Assembly (NCBI RefSeq): GCF_013186535.1
Contig: NZ_JABMCZ010000002.1
Span: 372,001 to 436,000, forward strand
Origin: Nocardia terpenica
GTDB lineage: Bacteria; Actinomycetota; Actinomycetes; Mycobacteriales; Mycobacteriaceae
DNA length: 64,000 bases
Direction: 5' to 3'
Under the pieces are notes generated by a model that worked only from the letters and a program-made list of their open reading frames with translations, was not told where the DNA came from and did no database searches. Below are positions 27,671 to 36,061 of this stretch, piece after piece (position 1 is the stretch's first letter; the number at the start of each line of letters is the position of its first letter). A program made the position numbers and the translations under genes.

Positions 27671-28348
27671 ATGCCCTTTCTCGACCGCCGTGAAGCCGGC
27701 CGAAGACTTGTCGCACGCCTGCGGGCTTTTCGGGGCCCGGACACGATCGTGCTCGGATTACCGCGCGGCGGGGTCCCGGTGGCCTTCGAGGTGGCCGTCG
27801 CGCTCGGTGCGCCGCTGGATGTCGCGGTGGTGCAGAAGTTGTCCGTTCCCGGGCGGCCGCGCCTGGTGTACGGGGCGATAGCGGAGTCCGGGGTGCGCGT
27901 GGTCGGCGAGGACCTGGCTTTACTGCGCGCGTTCATCACACCGGCCGAGCGGGCGCGGGTGGAGCGCGATGCGCGAGAGGCGGTGCTGCGCAAGACGGCT
28001 CGCTTCCGCCACGGCCGCGCCCCGCTGACCATCACCGGCCGACTCACGATCCTCGTCGACGACGGCGTGACCACCGGCGCCACCGCCCGCGCCGCCTGCG
28101 CCCTGGCCCGAGCCCGCGGCGCCGCCCGCGTGGTCTACGCCGTCCCCGTGGGCTCCTGCCGCCCCATCCGGGAACTGGCGTCCTGCGCCGACAATGTCGT
28201 CTGCCTGGAAACCCCGGCCCTGTTCCACACCCTCGGCCAGTGGTACCGCACCTTCGACCCGGTCACCGAGGAAACGGTCTGCGACCTCCTCACCCGAGCC
28301 ACCAACCTCCGCCGGAACCAAACCACCCAACCGATCCGCATCCGCTGA
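27671..28348 (+). CDS. Phosphoribosyltransferase-family protein
   Basis: 225 residues. It begins FLDRREAGRRLVARL and has VLGLPRGGVPVAFEVA, the catalytic-loop-like central region, and the PRPP-binding signature ILVDDGVTTGATARAA near residue 140. This is the Rv0571c-like group of stand-alone type I phosphoribosyltransferase proteins, often stress- or hypoxia-linked in mycobacteria, with no known base substrate. The C-terminal motif LGQWYRTFDPVTEETV fits the group. ATG 27671 has GTGAAAAG just upstream. It is divergent from glnX. Confidence 0.8.
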   Translation: MPFLDRREAGRRLVARLRAFRGPDTIVLGLPRGGVPVAFEVAVALGAPLDVAVVQKLSVPGRPRLVYGAIAESGVRVVGEDLALLRAFITPAERARVERDAREAVLRKTARFRHGRAPLTITGRLTILVDDGVTTGATARAACALARARGAARVVYAVPVGSCRPIRELASCADNVVCLETPALFHTLGQWYRTFDPVTEETVCDLLTRATNLRRNQTTQPIRIR

Positions 28349-28418
28349 CCGGGCGTGTGAGGGCACTCCGGGCACCTACATGCCCAAGCCTCTGCCCCAG
28401 CGCAGCATTACCCACGGT

Positions 28419-28801
28419 CCGGGCGCATCCATGGTCCCGGCGCGCTTTCCCCAAGGTCCCAGCCCGCTTTCCCCAAGGACCCAGCGCGCTTCCCCATGGA
28501 CCCAGCGCGCTCCCCCAACGTCTCAGCGCGCTCCCCCCAAGGTCCCAGCGCGCTCCCCCCAAGGTCCCAGCGCGCTCCCCCAACGTCTCAGCGCGCTCCC
28601 CCCAAGGTCCCAGCGCGCTCCCCCATGGACCAGCGCACTCCCCCAACGTCCCAGCGCACCCCCCAAGGTCCCAGCGCGCTCCCCCAACGTCTCAGCGCGC
28701 TTCCCCATGGACCCAGCGCACTCCCCCATGGACCCGGCGCGCTCCTACCCATGGTCCCGGCGCGCTTCCCCCAAGGTCCCGGCGCGCTTTTGGCCGGGAC
28801 C
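28419..28801. repeat. Array of about 17 units of 20-22 bp ending in a hairpin element
   Basis: The unit is close to GGTCCCAGCGCGCTCCCCCA with linker variants AAGGT, ATGGA and AACGT. Units nearest the right end return to CCCGGCGCGCTT, and the last is the complete hairpin (copy 5, 28775-28801; arms GGTCCCGGC/GCCGGGACC, loop GCGCTTTTG). The array fills most of the 488-base gap between the phosphoribosyltransferase and P450 genes. All three plus-strand frames are largely open through it because the unit contains no stop codons; no coding function is supported. Confidence 0.85.
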
Positions 28802-28819
28802 TAGACATAACCCAACACC

Positions 28820-28837
28820 TGTCTTACATTCGAGACA
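28820..28837 (+). promoter_or_regulatory. Promoter and operator of the P450 gene
   Basis: TGTCT (28820-28824) and AGACA (28833-28837) form an inverted repeat around a -10-like TACATT (28825-28830), and a further AGACA lies at 28803-28807. With TACATT six bases before the ATG, the transcript would begin at the start codon (leaderless). The repeat would let a repressor, perhaps the TetR protein encoded after the P450, block this promoter. Confidence 0.45.
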
Positions 28838-30057
28838 TGAGCACCAATATGTCTCACAAGCCCCGTTTCGAGCTCCGATCGGGTGAGACATGGCGGGACC
28901 CCTGGTCCATGTATGCGGCGCTGCGGGAGCACGATCCGGTGCATCATGTGGTTCCGGCGGGGCGGGCGGATGCGGATTACTACGTGCTGTCGCGGTATGT
29001 CGATGTGTACGATGCGGTGCGGGATGCCGAAACCTTTTCTTCCGCACAGGGTTTGACCGTCGACTACAACAATCTCAGCGAGATCGGGCTGGGGGCGGAT
29101 CGGCCGTTCGTGTTCACCGATCCGCCGGATCACACCGGATTCCGGCGGCGGGTGGCCAAGGGCTTCACGCCGCGGCAGGTGCGGGAGATCAGCCCGGCCG
29201 TACGGGAATTCGTGGTCGAGCGGATCGAGCGGCTGCGGGCGGAGGGCGGCGGCGATATCTCGGCCGAGTTGTTCAAGCCGCTGCCGACGATGGTGGTCGC
29301 GCACTATCTCGGTGTGCCGGAAGCGGATCGGTCGAAGTTCGACGAGTGGAGCGAGGCGATCGTGGCGGCCTCGGCGGCGGGGGGCGTCCTGACCGCGCAG
29401 GCCGCCGTCACCGAGCTGATGCAGTACTTCACGGCGCTGATCGAACGCCGCCGCAAGGCGCCCGGCGACGATACGGTCTCGCTGCTGGTGGCCTCCGGGC
29501 TCGGCGCCGACGGCGATGTCTCGGGCATTCTGCGAATCCTCGGCTTCGCCTTCACCATGATCACCGGCGGCAACGACACCACCACCGGAAACCTCGGGGG
29601 CGCAGTGCAATTGCTGACCCTTTACCCGGAGCAGCGGCGGCGGCTGATCGACGACCCCGGCCTGATGCCGGGCGCGGTGGACGAATTCCTGCGGCTCACC
29701 TCGCCCGTGCAGGGCCTGGCGCGCACCACGACTCGCGATGTCGAGATCGAGGGCGTCACCATCCCGGCGGGCAGGCGGGTACTGCTGCTGTACGCGTCGG
29801 CCAATCGCGATGAGCGCGAATATGGTTCGGACGCAGCGGAACTCGACGTCACCCGACAGCCGCGGAACATTCTCACCTTCGGCAACGGCAACCACCACTG
29901 CCTCGGCGCGGCCGCCGCGCGCATGCAGGCCGCCATCGCGCTGCGGGAACTACTCGCCCGCTGCCCCGATTTCACCGTCGACATCGACGCGGTCCGCTAC
30001 ACCGACGGCAACTATGTGCGCTGGCCGGTGTCGGTCCCCTTCCGGGCGGCCGCGTGA
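28837..30057 (+). CDS. Cytochrome P450
   Basis: 406 residues, a bacterial class I P450. Visible motifs: PPDHTGFRRRVAKGF (C-helix), I-helix oxygen-activation sequence TMITGGNDTTTGN, the ExxR pair in DEFLRL, and the heme-binding loop FGNGNHHCLGAAAAR with the Cys thiolate near residue 350. It is a soluble monooxygenase needing ferredoxin and reductase from elsewhere. The substrate is not evident; the neighbouring acyl-CoA dehydrogenase and lipid genes suggest a sterol or fatty acid-like compound, as inference only. The start was chosen at ATG 28837; the open frame upstream is repeat DNA. Its stop overlaps the start of the TetR gene. Confidence 0.9.
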   Translation: MSTNMSHKPRFELRSGETWRDPWSMYAALREHDPVHHVVPAGRADADYYVLSRYVDVYDAVRDAETFSSAQGLTVDYNNLSEIGLGADRPFVFTDPPDHTGFRRRVAKGFTPRQVREISPAVREFVVERIERLRAEGGGDISAELFKPLPTMVVAHYLGVPEADRSKFDEWSEAIVAASAAGGVLTAQAAVTELMQYFTALIERRRKAPGDDTVSLLVASGLGADGDVSGILRILGFAFTMITGGNDTTTGNLGGAVQLLTLYPEQRRRLIDDPGLMPGAVDEFLRLTSPVQGLARTTTRDVEIEGVTIPAGRRVLLLYASANRDEREYGSDAAELDVTRQPRNILTFGNGNHHCLGAAAARMQAAIALRELLARCPDFTVDIDAVRYTDGNYVRWPVSVPFRAAA

Positions 30058-30629
30058 GCAGCGACGACTGGCTGGGCGATCCGCGCTCGCTGCGGGCGGC
30101 CGAACGCATCCTCGACGCCGCGGCCGCCCTGTTCGCCGAGCGCGGCGTGGCCGCCACCCAAATGGCCGATATCGCCAGGGCCGCAGGCTGTTCGCGCGCC
30201 ACCCTCTACCGCTATTTCGACAGCCGCCGCGCCGTACAACTGGCCTTCGTCCACCGCGAGGCCCGCCGCCTCGCCACCACCCTCACCGCCGACCTGCGCA
30301 CCATCCCCGACCCCACCGCCCGCATAGTCGAGGGCGTCCTGGCCAGCCTCCGCGCCGTCCGCGCCGACCCCCTCCTCATAGCCTGGTTCCGCCCCGCCGA
30401 CGCAGGCATCACCCTCGAACTCGCCCAGACCTCCGAGGTAATCGAATCCATCGCAACATCCCTGTTCGCCACCGAACCGCCCGCCGCCCAACCAGATAAC
30501 GCCCTCACCGCCCGCTGGCTCACCCGCATCATCGTCTCTCTGCTCACCGTCCCCGGCCACGACGACAACGAGGAGCGCCTCTTCCTGGAACGCTTCGTGG
30601 CCCCACTCATCACCGGCACCCGAGCCTGA
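30054..30629 (+). CDS. TetR-family regulator
   Basis: 191 residues with an N-terminal helix-turn-helix (AAAERILDAAAALFAERG-type start, then MADIARAAGCSRATLYRYF). The C-terminal part is helical with no recognised ligand motif. The GTG at 30054 overlaps the P450 stop (GTGA), so the two are co-translated. It probably regulates the P450 operon, with the TGTCT/AGACA repeat at 28820 as the candidate site. Confidence 0.8.
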   Translation: MSSDDWLGDPRSLRAAERILDAAAALFAERGVAATQMADIARAAGCSRATLYRYFDSRRAVQLAFVHREARRLATTLTADLRTIPDPTARIVEGVLASLRAVRADPLLIAWFRPADAGITLELAQTSEVIESIATSLFATEPPAAQPDNALTARWLTRIIVSLLTVPGHDDNEERLFLERFVAPLITGTRA

Positions 30630-30679
30630 CGTCCGAGGGTCCACTTGCGCGGCCTCGGACGGACCACCAGGGTGGTCCC

Positions 30680-32629
30680 ATGGATTCGCTCATCATGTCT
30701 GCTCGGGATATCGAATTTCTGCTCTACGAGTGGCTGGATGTGGGCAGGCTGGTGGGGCGGGATCGGTATCGGGAGCATTCGCGGGAGACCTTTGATCAGG
30801 TGTTGGAGCTCAGCCGGGGGTTGGTGGCCAAGTATTTTGCTCCGCACAATCGGGCGGGTGATCTGGCCGAGCCGACCTTCGATGGGGAGAAGGTGCATGT
30901 TCTGCCCGAGGTGAAGCGGGCATTGGAGGCGTTTGCCGAGGCGGGGTTGATCGGGGCGGCGATGGATGCGCGGGTCGGCGGGATGCAACTGCCGTATTCG
31001 GTTTTCACCGCCTGTATGGCGTGGTTCCATGCCGCGAACGCGGCTACCGCCAGCTATGCCATGCTGTCGATCGGGAATGCGAATCTTGTTGCCGCGCATG
31101 GTAGTCCGGAACAGATCGAGCGGTTCGCGGTGCCGATCGTGCAGGGGCGCTACTTCGGCACCATGGCGCTGTCGGAGCCGCAGGCCGGGTCGAATCTGGC
31201 CGATATCACCACCCGGGCGGTCCCGCAGCCGGATGGCAGCTATCGCGTTTTCGGGCGGAAGATGTGGATCTCCGGCGGCGACCACGAACTCGCCGAGAAC
31301 ATCGTGCATCTGGTGCTGGCTCGGATCCCGGGCGCGCCGGAGGGCACCCGCGGGATCTCGCTGTTCATCGTGCCCAAGTATCTCGACGGCACGCCCGCCG
31401 AACGCAACGATGTGGTGCTGGCGGGCATCAATCACAAGATGGGCTGGCGCGGCACCGTCAATACCGCGCCGGTGTTCGGCGACGGCGCGTTCCGACCCGG
31501 CGGGGAGCCGGGCGCGGTCGGCTACCTGGTCGGCGAGCCGAATCGTGGCCTGTCGTACATGTTTCGGATGATGAACGAGGCCCGCCTCGGCGTCGGCCTC
31601 GTCGCGACCGCGCTCGGCTACACCGGCTACCTGAAGTCGCTGTCCTACGCGCGCAGCCGCCCACAGGGCCGCCCGATCACCGCCAAGGGCCGGGGCCCAC
31701 AGGTGCCGATCGTGATGCATTCCGATGTGCGTCGAATGCTGTTGGCGCAGAAGGCGTATGCGGAGGGCGCGCTGGCGCTGCAACTGTACTGCGCCACCCT
31801 GGTCGACGAACAGCGCAGCGCCGCAGACGAATCCGAGCTCCGTCGCGCCGAGCTGCTGCTGCGCGTGCTCACCCCGATCGCCAAGAGCTGGCCGAGCCAG
31901 TGGTGCCTGGCCGCCAACGATCTCGCCATTCAGGTGCACGGCGGGGCCGGATACACCCGCGACTACGACGTCGAGCAGCACTACCGCGACAACCGGCTCA
32001 ACCAGATTCATGAAGGCACGCATGGCATTCAGGGCCTGGACCTGCTCGGCCGTGCGGTCACCGCGGAGAACGGCGCGGCGCTCGCGCTGCTGTTGGAGAC
32101 CATCGGCGCGACGGTCGCGGCGGCGACGGCTAGCGGCGATGCGGAGCTCGTGGAGTTCGCGGCGGCGTTGGGGGCGGCCTGTTCCCGCGTCGCCGCCACC
32201 ACCGCCGCGCTCTGGGAGGATATGAATCCCGAAGTGGCGCTGGCCAATTCGTCCGTCTATCTGGAGGCGGTCGGGCATGTGACGGTGGCTTGGATTTGGC
32301 TGTCGCAGGCCGTCGTTGCGAGCGGTCCCGGCCAAAAGCATGCCGGGACCATGGATGGGGAGAAACACGTCGGGACCACGAATCGGGAGAAACACGTCGG
32401 GACCACGAATCGGGAGAAACACACCGGGACCATGGATCGGGAGAAACATGCCGGGGCCATGGATGGGGAGAAACACGCCGGGAACACGAACGTGGATGCG
32501 TTTTACGCGGGCAAGCGCGCCGCCGCCCGATATTTCTTCCGATGGGAACTACCCCGCACCGCACCGCTTTTCGATCTTCTCGATGCGCTGGATCGGACCA
32601 CGATCGACCTCGAGGAGAGCTGGCTGTAG
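30680..32629 (+). CDS. Acyl-CoA dehydrogenase with in-frame repeat insertion
   Basis: 649 residues. Acyl-CoA dehydrogenase N-terminal, middle and C-terminal domains are present: ALSEPQAGSNLADITTRA (FAD/substrate loop), KMWISGGDHEL, GYTRDYDVEQHYRDNRLNQIHEGTHGIQG-type C-terminal motif with the Glu of the QIHEGTHGIQ segment as the catalytic base position of this subfamily. The extra C-terminal domain resembles the DUF5938-like or FadE5-like long dehydrogenases. Residues about 549-602 are five copies of a nine-residue repeat (GTMDGEKHV type) inserted between WIWLSQAVVA and AFYAGKRAAARYFF; the family sequence resumes normally after it. The enzyme likely oxidises a fatty acyl-CoA. Confidence 0.88.
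   Translation: MDSLIMSARDIEFLLYEWLDVGRLVGRDRYREHSRETFDQVLELSRGLVAKYFAPHNRAGDLAEPTFDGEKVHVLPEVKRALEAFAEAGLIGAAMDARVGGMQLPYSVFTACMAWFHAANAATASYAMLSIGNANLVAAHGSPEQIERFAVPIVQGRYFGTMALSEPQAGSNLADITTRAVPQPDGSYRVFGRKMWISGGDHELAENIVHLVLARIPGAPEGTRGISLFIVPKYLDGTPAERNDVVLAGINHKMGWRGTVNTAPVFGDGAFRPGGEPGAVGYLVGEPNRGLSYMFRMMNEARLGVGLVATALGYTGYLKSLSYARSRPQGRPITAKGRGPQVPIVMHSDVRRMLLAQKAYAEGALALQLYCATLVDEQRSAADESELRRAELLLRVLTPIAKSWPSQWCLAANDLAIQVHGGAGYTRDYDVEQHYRDNRLNQIHEGTHGIQGLDLLGRAVTAENGAALALLLETIGATVAAATASGDAELVEFAAALGAACSRVAATTAALWEDMNPEVALANSSVYLEAVGHVTVAWIWLSQAVVASGPGQKHAGTMDGEKHVGTTNREKHVGTTNREKHTGTMDREKHAGAMDGEKHAGNTNVDAFYAGKRAAARYFFRWELPRTAPLFDLLDALDRTTIDLEESWL
32324..32485 (+). repeat. Hairpin element with 27-bp array inside the acyl-CoA dehydrogenase gene
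   Basis: Hairpin copy 6 (32324-32350; arms GGTCCCGGC/GCCGGGACC, loop CAAAAGCAT) is followed by five units of exactly 27 bases, each like CGGGACCATGGATGGGGAG plus AAACACGT. Because 27 is nine codons, the reading frame is unbroken. The units repeat the right arm of the hairpin (CGGGACC) plus a linker. Confidence 0.85.
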
Positions 32630-32768
32630 GGCGACCGGTCGGTCGGTGTGATCCGGCGCGGCGTTGCCATGGGGGCGATACAGTAGTAACCAATCACAGT
32701 TTCCAGGCAACGGTGCCGCATTCCCTCACACACCCCGGGCGTCACGCCCACCCGGTTAGGCGGAGCCG

Positions 32769-34124
32769 ATGGATCTTCTCAACCCGATCGATGCGATCTT
32801 CCTCGCGACCGAATCCCGCGAGCACCCAATGCATGTCGGTGGTTTGCAGGTCTTCGAACCACCGACGGATGCCGGGCCCGGATTCGTTGCGTCGCTGTAC
32901 GAGGAGCTGATGGCGACCACCGATGTGCAGAGCCGCTTCCGACGATGCCAGCGCCGAATCCTCGGTAACTTCTCGAGCGTGGTCTGGTCGCACGCCGCGG
33001 AGGTCGATCTCGGGTATCACGTGCGCCGGTGCGCGCTGCCCGCGCCGGGCGGCCCCACCGAACTGCTCGATCTGGTCGGCCGCCTGCACTCCACGCTGCT
33101 GGACCGGCATCGGCCGCTGTGGGAGGGCCGGGTCATCGAGGGCCTGTCGGGTGATCGGTTCGCGGTGTACGTCAAGGTGCATCACGCGCTCATGGACGGG
33201 GTCTCGGCGCTGCGGCTGCTGCAGCGCACCCTCACCGACGACCCCTACGCCACCCGGCTGCGGGCGCCGTGGACGATCGGCCGCCCCGAGCCCGAGCCCG
33301 ACGACACCGCGGGCAATCCGTGGGATCAGCTGCGAAAGGCCCTGCCGCGCTTGACAACCGGCGTCGGCGGGGCGGCGACCGCGGTGCGCGCGCTCACCGA
33401 CGGACGGCTGGAACTGCCGCTGTCCGCGCCGCCGACCATGTTCAATGTGCCGATCGGCGGGGCCCGCAGCGTCGCGGTCGGGTCGTGGCCGCTCGACCGC
33501 ATCCACGCCGTGCGCCGCGCCACCGGCACGACGGTCAACGACGTGGTGCTCGCGCTGTCGTCGGCCGCGCTGCGCGCCTACCTGCTGGAGCGAAACGCGT
33601 TGCCGGACAAGCCGTTGGTCGCCATGGTCCCGGTGAACGTGCGCCGCGCGACCGAGACCGACTCCGACGGCAATATGGTGGCGGCGCTGCTGTGCAACCT
33701 GGGTACCGACATCGCCGATCCGGCGCAACGCCTGGAGACGATCAGCGCCTCCATGCTCGCCGCCAAGCAGGTGTACGCCCAGCTGCCGCCGCTGGAGGCG
33801 GTGGCGCTGTCGGCGCTGCTCATGTCGCCGATCGGCCTGACGCTGGTACCCGGTTTCCAGGCATTGCCGCGCATGCCGTTCAACCTCGTCATCTCCAATG
33901 TGCCCGGCCCGAGCAAGCCGGTGTATCTGCAGGGCGCGCGCCTGGACCGCAACTACCCGCTGTCCATCCCGTTCGACGGCCAGGCCATGAACATCACCGT
34001 CACCAGCACCGCCGACACCCTCGATTTCGGCCTGGTCGGCTGCCGCCGCTCGGTCCCGCGCCTGTCCAGCATGATCGACCACCTCGACACCGCCCTGACC
34101 GATCTGGAGAACGCCACCCGCTGA
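32769..34124 (+). CDS. Wax ester synthase/diacylglycerol acyltransferase
   Basis: 451 residues of the WS/DGAT family. The active-site motif HHALMDG is at about residue 138 in VYVKVHHALMDGVSAL, and the family motifs PMHVGGLQVFEP near the start and PFNLVISNVPGP (the ND/NVPG motif) near residue 375 are present. It makes triacylglycerols or wax esters from acyl-CoA at the membrane surface, usual for storage lipid formation in Nocardia and Mycobacterium. It follows the acyl-CoA dehydrogenase after 139 bases. Confidence 0.9.
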   Translation: MDLLNPIDAIFLATESREHPMHVGGLQVFEPPTDAGPGFVASLYEELMATTDVQSRFRRCQRRILGNFSSVVWSHAAEVDLGYHVRRCALPAPGGPTELLDLVGRLHSTLLDRHRPLWEGRVIEGLSGDRFAVYVKVHHALMDGVSALRLLQRTLTDDPYATRLRAPWTIGRPEPEPDDTAGNPWDQLRKALPRLTTGVGGAATAVRALTDGRLELPLSAPPTMFNVPIGGARSVAVGSWPLDRIHAVRRATGTTVNDVVLALSSAALRAYLLERNALPDKPLVAMVPVNVRRATETDSDGNMVAALLCNLGTDIADPAQRLETISASMLAAKQVYAQLPPLEAVALSALLMSPIGLTLVPGFQALPRMPFNLVISNVPGPSKPVYLQGARLDRNYPLSIPFDGQAMNITVTSTADTLDFGLVGCRRSVPRLSSMIDHLDTALTDLENATR

Positions 34125-34190
34125 CCGCGTTCCGGCTCCCCGGTACTGTCGCCTTCGCCGACGGATCGACATGGAAGGGAGCCGGCCACG

Positions 34191-34955
34191 GTACACGCGG
34201 ACTGGCCGCACCTGCGGGAACGGTGCCGGATCGAGGAGGACGACGCCATCCTCGCCCTCGACAAACCCGCGGGAATCTCGGTGACCGGCGAACGCCACGA
34301 CACCGACCTCGTCGAACTGGCCGCCGAACACGGCGAGACCCTCTACCCGGTCCACCGCATCGACAAGGTCACCTCGGGCCTGATCCTGCTGGCCAAGGAC
34401 CTGCCCGCGCACGGCACCCTCACCCGGCAGTTCAACAAGCGCACCGCGGACAAGTGGTACCTGGCCGTCACCGCCACCACCGACCTCCCCGATCGCGGCA
34501 TCATCGACCTCCCCCTGAGCGTCGGCCGCAAGAACCGAGTCCGCATCGCGGCCCCCCGCGAGGCCATCACCCGCACCGGCGACACCTGGTCCGTCGCCGA
34601 CCGAGACCTGTTGGCGGGCAAGAACTATCCCTCCCGCACCGATTTCACCACCCTCCTCCGCACCGACACCCACACGGTCCTCGCCGTCCACCCCCGCACC
34701 GGCCGCCGCCACCAGATCCGCGTCCACCTGGCCTGGATCGGCCACGCCCTCGCGGGCGACCCCCTGTTCGACAGGTCGGGACCGGACGAGCGCACCCATC
34801 TGCACTCGTGGAAGTTGCGATTGGAGGCACCTTGGCGGGAGTCGGGGGTGCTGGATCTGGTGGCTGCGCCGGGGGTGGATTTCTGGACGGTGGGGGGTGG
34901 GGTGATTACGGGGGATCCGGAGGAGTTGCTGACGGGGGTGAGGCTGGACGGGTAG
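34191..34955 (+). CDS. RluA-family pseudouridine synthase, unusual start
   Basis: About 254 residues. Family motifs: ILALDKPAGISV near residue 20, the catalytic LYPVHRIDKVTSGLILLAK (Asp in HRID), and HPRTGRRHQIRVHLAWIGHALAGDPLF. The conserved KPAG segment lies upstream of any ATG, GTG or TTG in this frame; the first standard start is GTG 34281, which would remove it. A purine-rich ribosome binding site (AAGGGAG, 34175-34181) points to a start at ACG 34188 or GTA 34191, perhaps a mutated GTG. The reading frame itself is intact. It converts uridine to pseudouridine in RNA. Confidence 0.7.
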   Translation, partial: VHADWPHLRERCRIEEDDAILALDKPAGISVTGERHDTDLVELAAEHGETLYPVHRIDKVTSGLILLAKDLPAHGTLTRQFNKRTADKWYLAVTATTDLPDRGIIDLPLSVGRKNRVRIAAPREAITRTGDTWSVADRDLLAGKNYPSRTDFTTLLRTDTHTVLAVHPRTGRRHQIRVHLAWIGHALAGDPLFDRSGPDERTHLHSWKLRLEAPWRESGVLDLVAAPGVDFWTVGGGVITGDPEELLTGVRLDG

Positions 34956-35064
34956 GCCCCGGTTCGACAGTCGCATGCGGACTGGCTCATGATCAGACGG
35001 AACCGTTCGGGAGTGGGACGCGTCGAATCCAGGTAGAGGGACGTGGGATTGCAGGGAGGATGGC

Positions 35065-35430
35065 ATGACTCTGGGACGTGAGGCCGCGGGCGGGCTGTGG
35101 CAGGCGGCGGTCGAGGGCCGATTCAAACTCGAAGACGGTGCCGCTCATGAACTTGCGGGCCACTACGACTGGCTCGCGCAGCAGCTCCAGCACCGACAGG
35201 CCGAGGTCGTACGACTGCAGCACCTCGACGGGTTCGGCGGCTTCGATTCCGCCCAAAGCCTGCAACGAGGCTTCGAAAGTAAGGCTACGCAGGCATTCGA
35301 GGCATTGAAGGCAGCGGAAGCGTCCGCCTACAAGATGAAGGCGGCGATCCTTCGAGCGGCCAACTTGACAGACGAAGTCGAAGCAGCGAACGCCGCGGCT
35401 ATCGCTGCGGCGGGCAGGGAGATGGCCTAG
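35065..35430 (+). CDS. Helical protein of the EspG/PPE-like cluster
   Basis: 121 residues, predicted all-helical, with AHELAGHYDWLAQQLQHRQA near residue 30 and a C-terminal helix with KAAILRAANLTDEVEAAN. No signal peptide. The size and helical content resemble small type VII secretion substrates or chaperoned partners, but the WxG motif of WXG100 proteins is not evident. ATG 35065 has GGGAGG upstream. Its stop overlaps the start of the DUF3558 gene by one base, which places it in this operon. Confidence 0.55.
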   Translation: MTLGREAAGGLWQAAVEGRFKLEDGAAHELAGHYDWLAQQLQHRQAEVVRLQHLDGFGGFDSAQSLQRGFESKATQAFEALKAAEASAYKMKAAILRAANLTDEVEAANAAAIAAAGREMA

Positions 35431-36059
35431 TGCGTCGTTATGGACTACCGACCTGCACGGTGCTCGCGATTGCCCTCACCGCATCGGTGAGCGCCTGTGG
35501 AACGAACGGGACATCGGAAAGTACGTCGACCACCACCGCCTCGCCGCCATCGGCCACGCAGGTCCGGCCCACCCTTACCGCCTCCAGCCTCCAGCCGCCA
35601 TCCCAGGATTCCAGCTACACACGTTCCGGCGGCCGCCCGAAGGTCGTCTTCGATCCCTGCACCTGGGTGCCCGACGATGTGATCACGAAGATCGGATTCG
35701 ATCCATCGACCCGCAAGCGCGGCTCTGACATGATCGCCGAATACTCGTTCCTCACTTGTGATTTCTGGAATTCGAACGACGAGACTCTCCAACTCGACTC
35801 CGGCAATATCTCCCTGGACGAGGACAAACAGAAGTACGCCGGAAAGTTCCAGAGCCTGAGCATCAACGGGAGGGATGCGATTCAGGTTCCCCAGAAGACC
35901 GAGGCCGACGAGTGCGCCATCGACATGCGAACGAAGTCGGGCTACTTCGGTGTCGACATCATTGTTCACACGCAAGGTCAACTGGCCGGGCTGAAGCCTT
36001 GCGACCACATTGTCGAGGCAGCCACGGCACTCGAACCCACAATCGGGAAGGATAACTGA
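35430..36059 (+). CDS. DUF3558 lipoprotein
   Basis: 209 residues. A lipoprotein signal (VLAIALTASVSACG) precedes a Thr/Ser-rich linker, then DUF3558: FDPCTWVPDDVITKIGFDPS, SFLTCDFWNSN, and KPCDHIVEAATAL near the end, with Cys residues able to pair as usual in this family. The function of DUF3558 is not established; such lipoproteins are anchored outside the membrane and are numerous in Nocardia. The GTG start overlaps the upstream stop (TAGTG), and the PPE-like gene follows after 2 bases. Confidence 0.75.
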   Translation: MRRYGLPTCTVLAIALTASVSACGTNGTSESTSTTTASPPSATQVRPTLTASSLQPPSQDSSYTRSGGRPKVVFDPCTWVPDDVITKIGFDPSTRKRGSDMIAEYSFLTCDFWNSNDETLQLDSGNISLDEDKQKYAGKFQSLSINGRDAIQVPQKTEADECAIDMRTKSGYFGVDIIVHTQGQLAGLKPCDHIVEAATALEPTIGKDN

Positions 36060-36061
36060 CC

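Noticed and set aside
27420..28083. Extended GlnX start at 28083
   Set aside because: The extension overlaps the divergent phosphoribosyltransferase gene and has no family features; GTG 27417 has a strong ribosome binding site.
28419..28801. CRISPR-like array
   Set aside because: Units are directly adjacent without unique spacers, and no cas gene is present. The unit is a degenerate minisatellite.
28240..28836. N-terminal extension of the P450 through the repeat array (open frame from 28240)
   Set aside because: The array lacks stop codons in all three plus frames, so openness is no evidence. P450-like sequence begins only at 28837, where a promoter and operator also lie.
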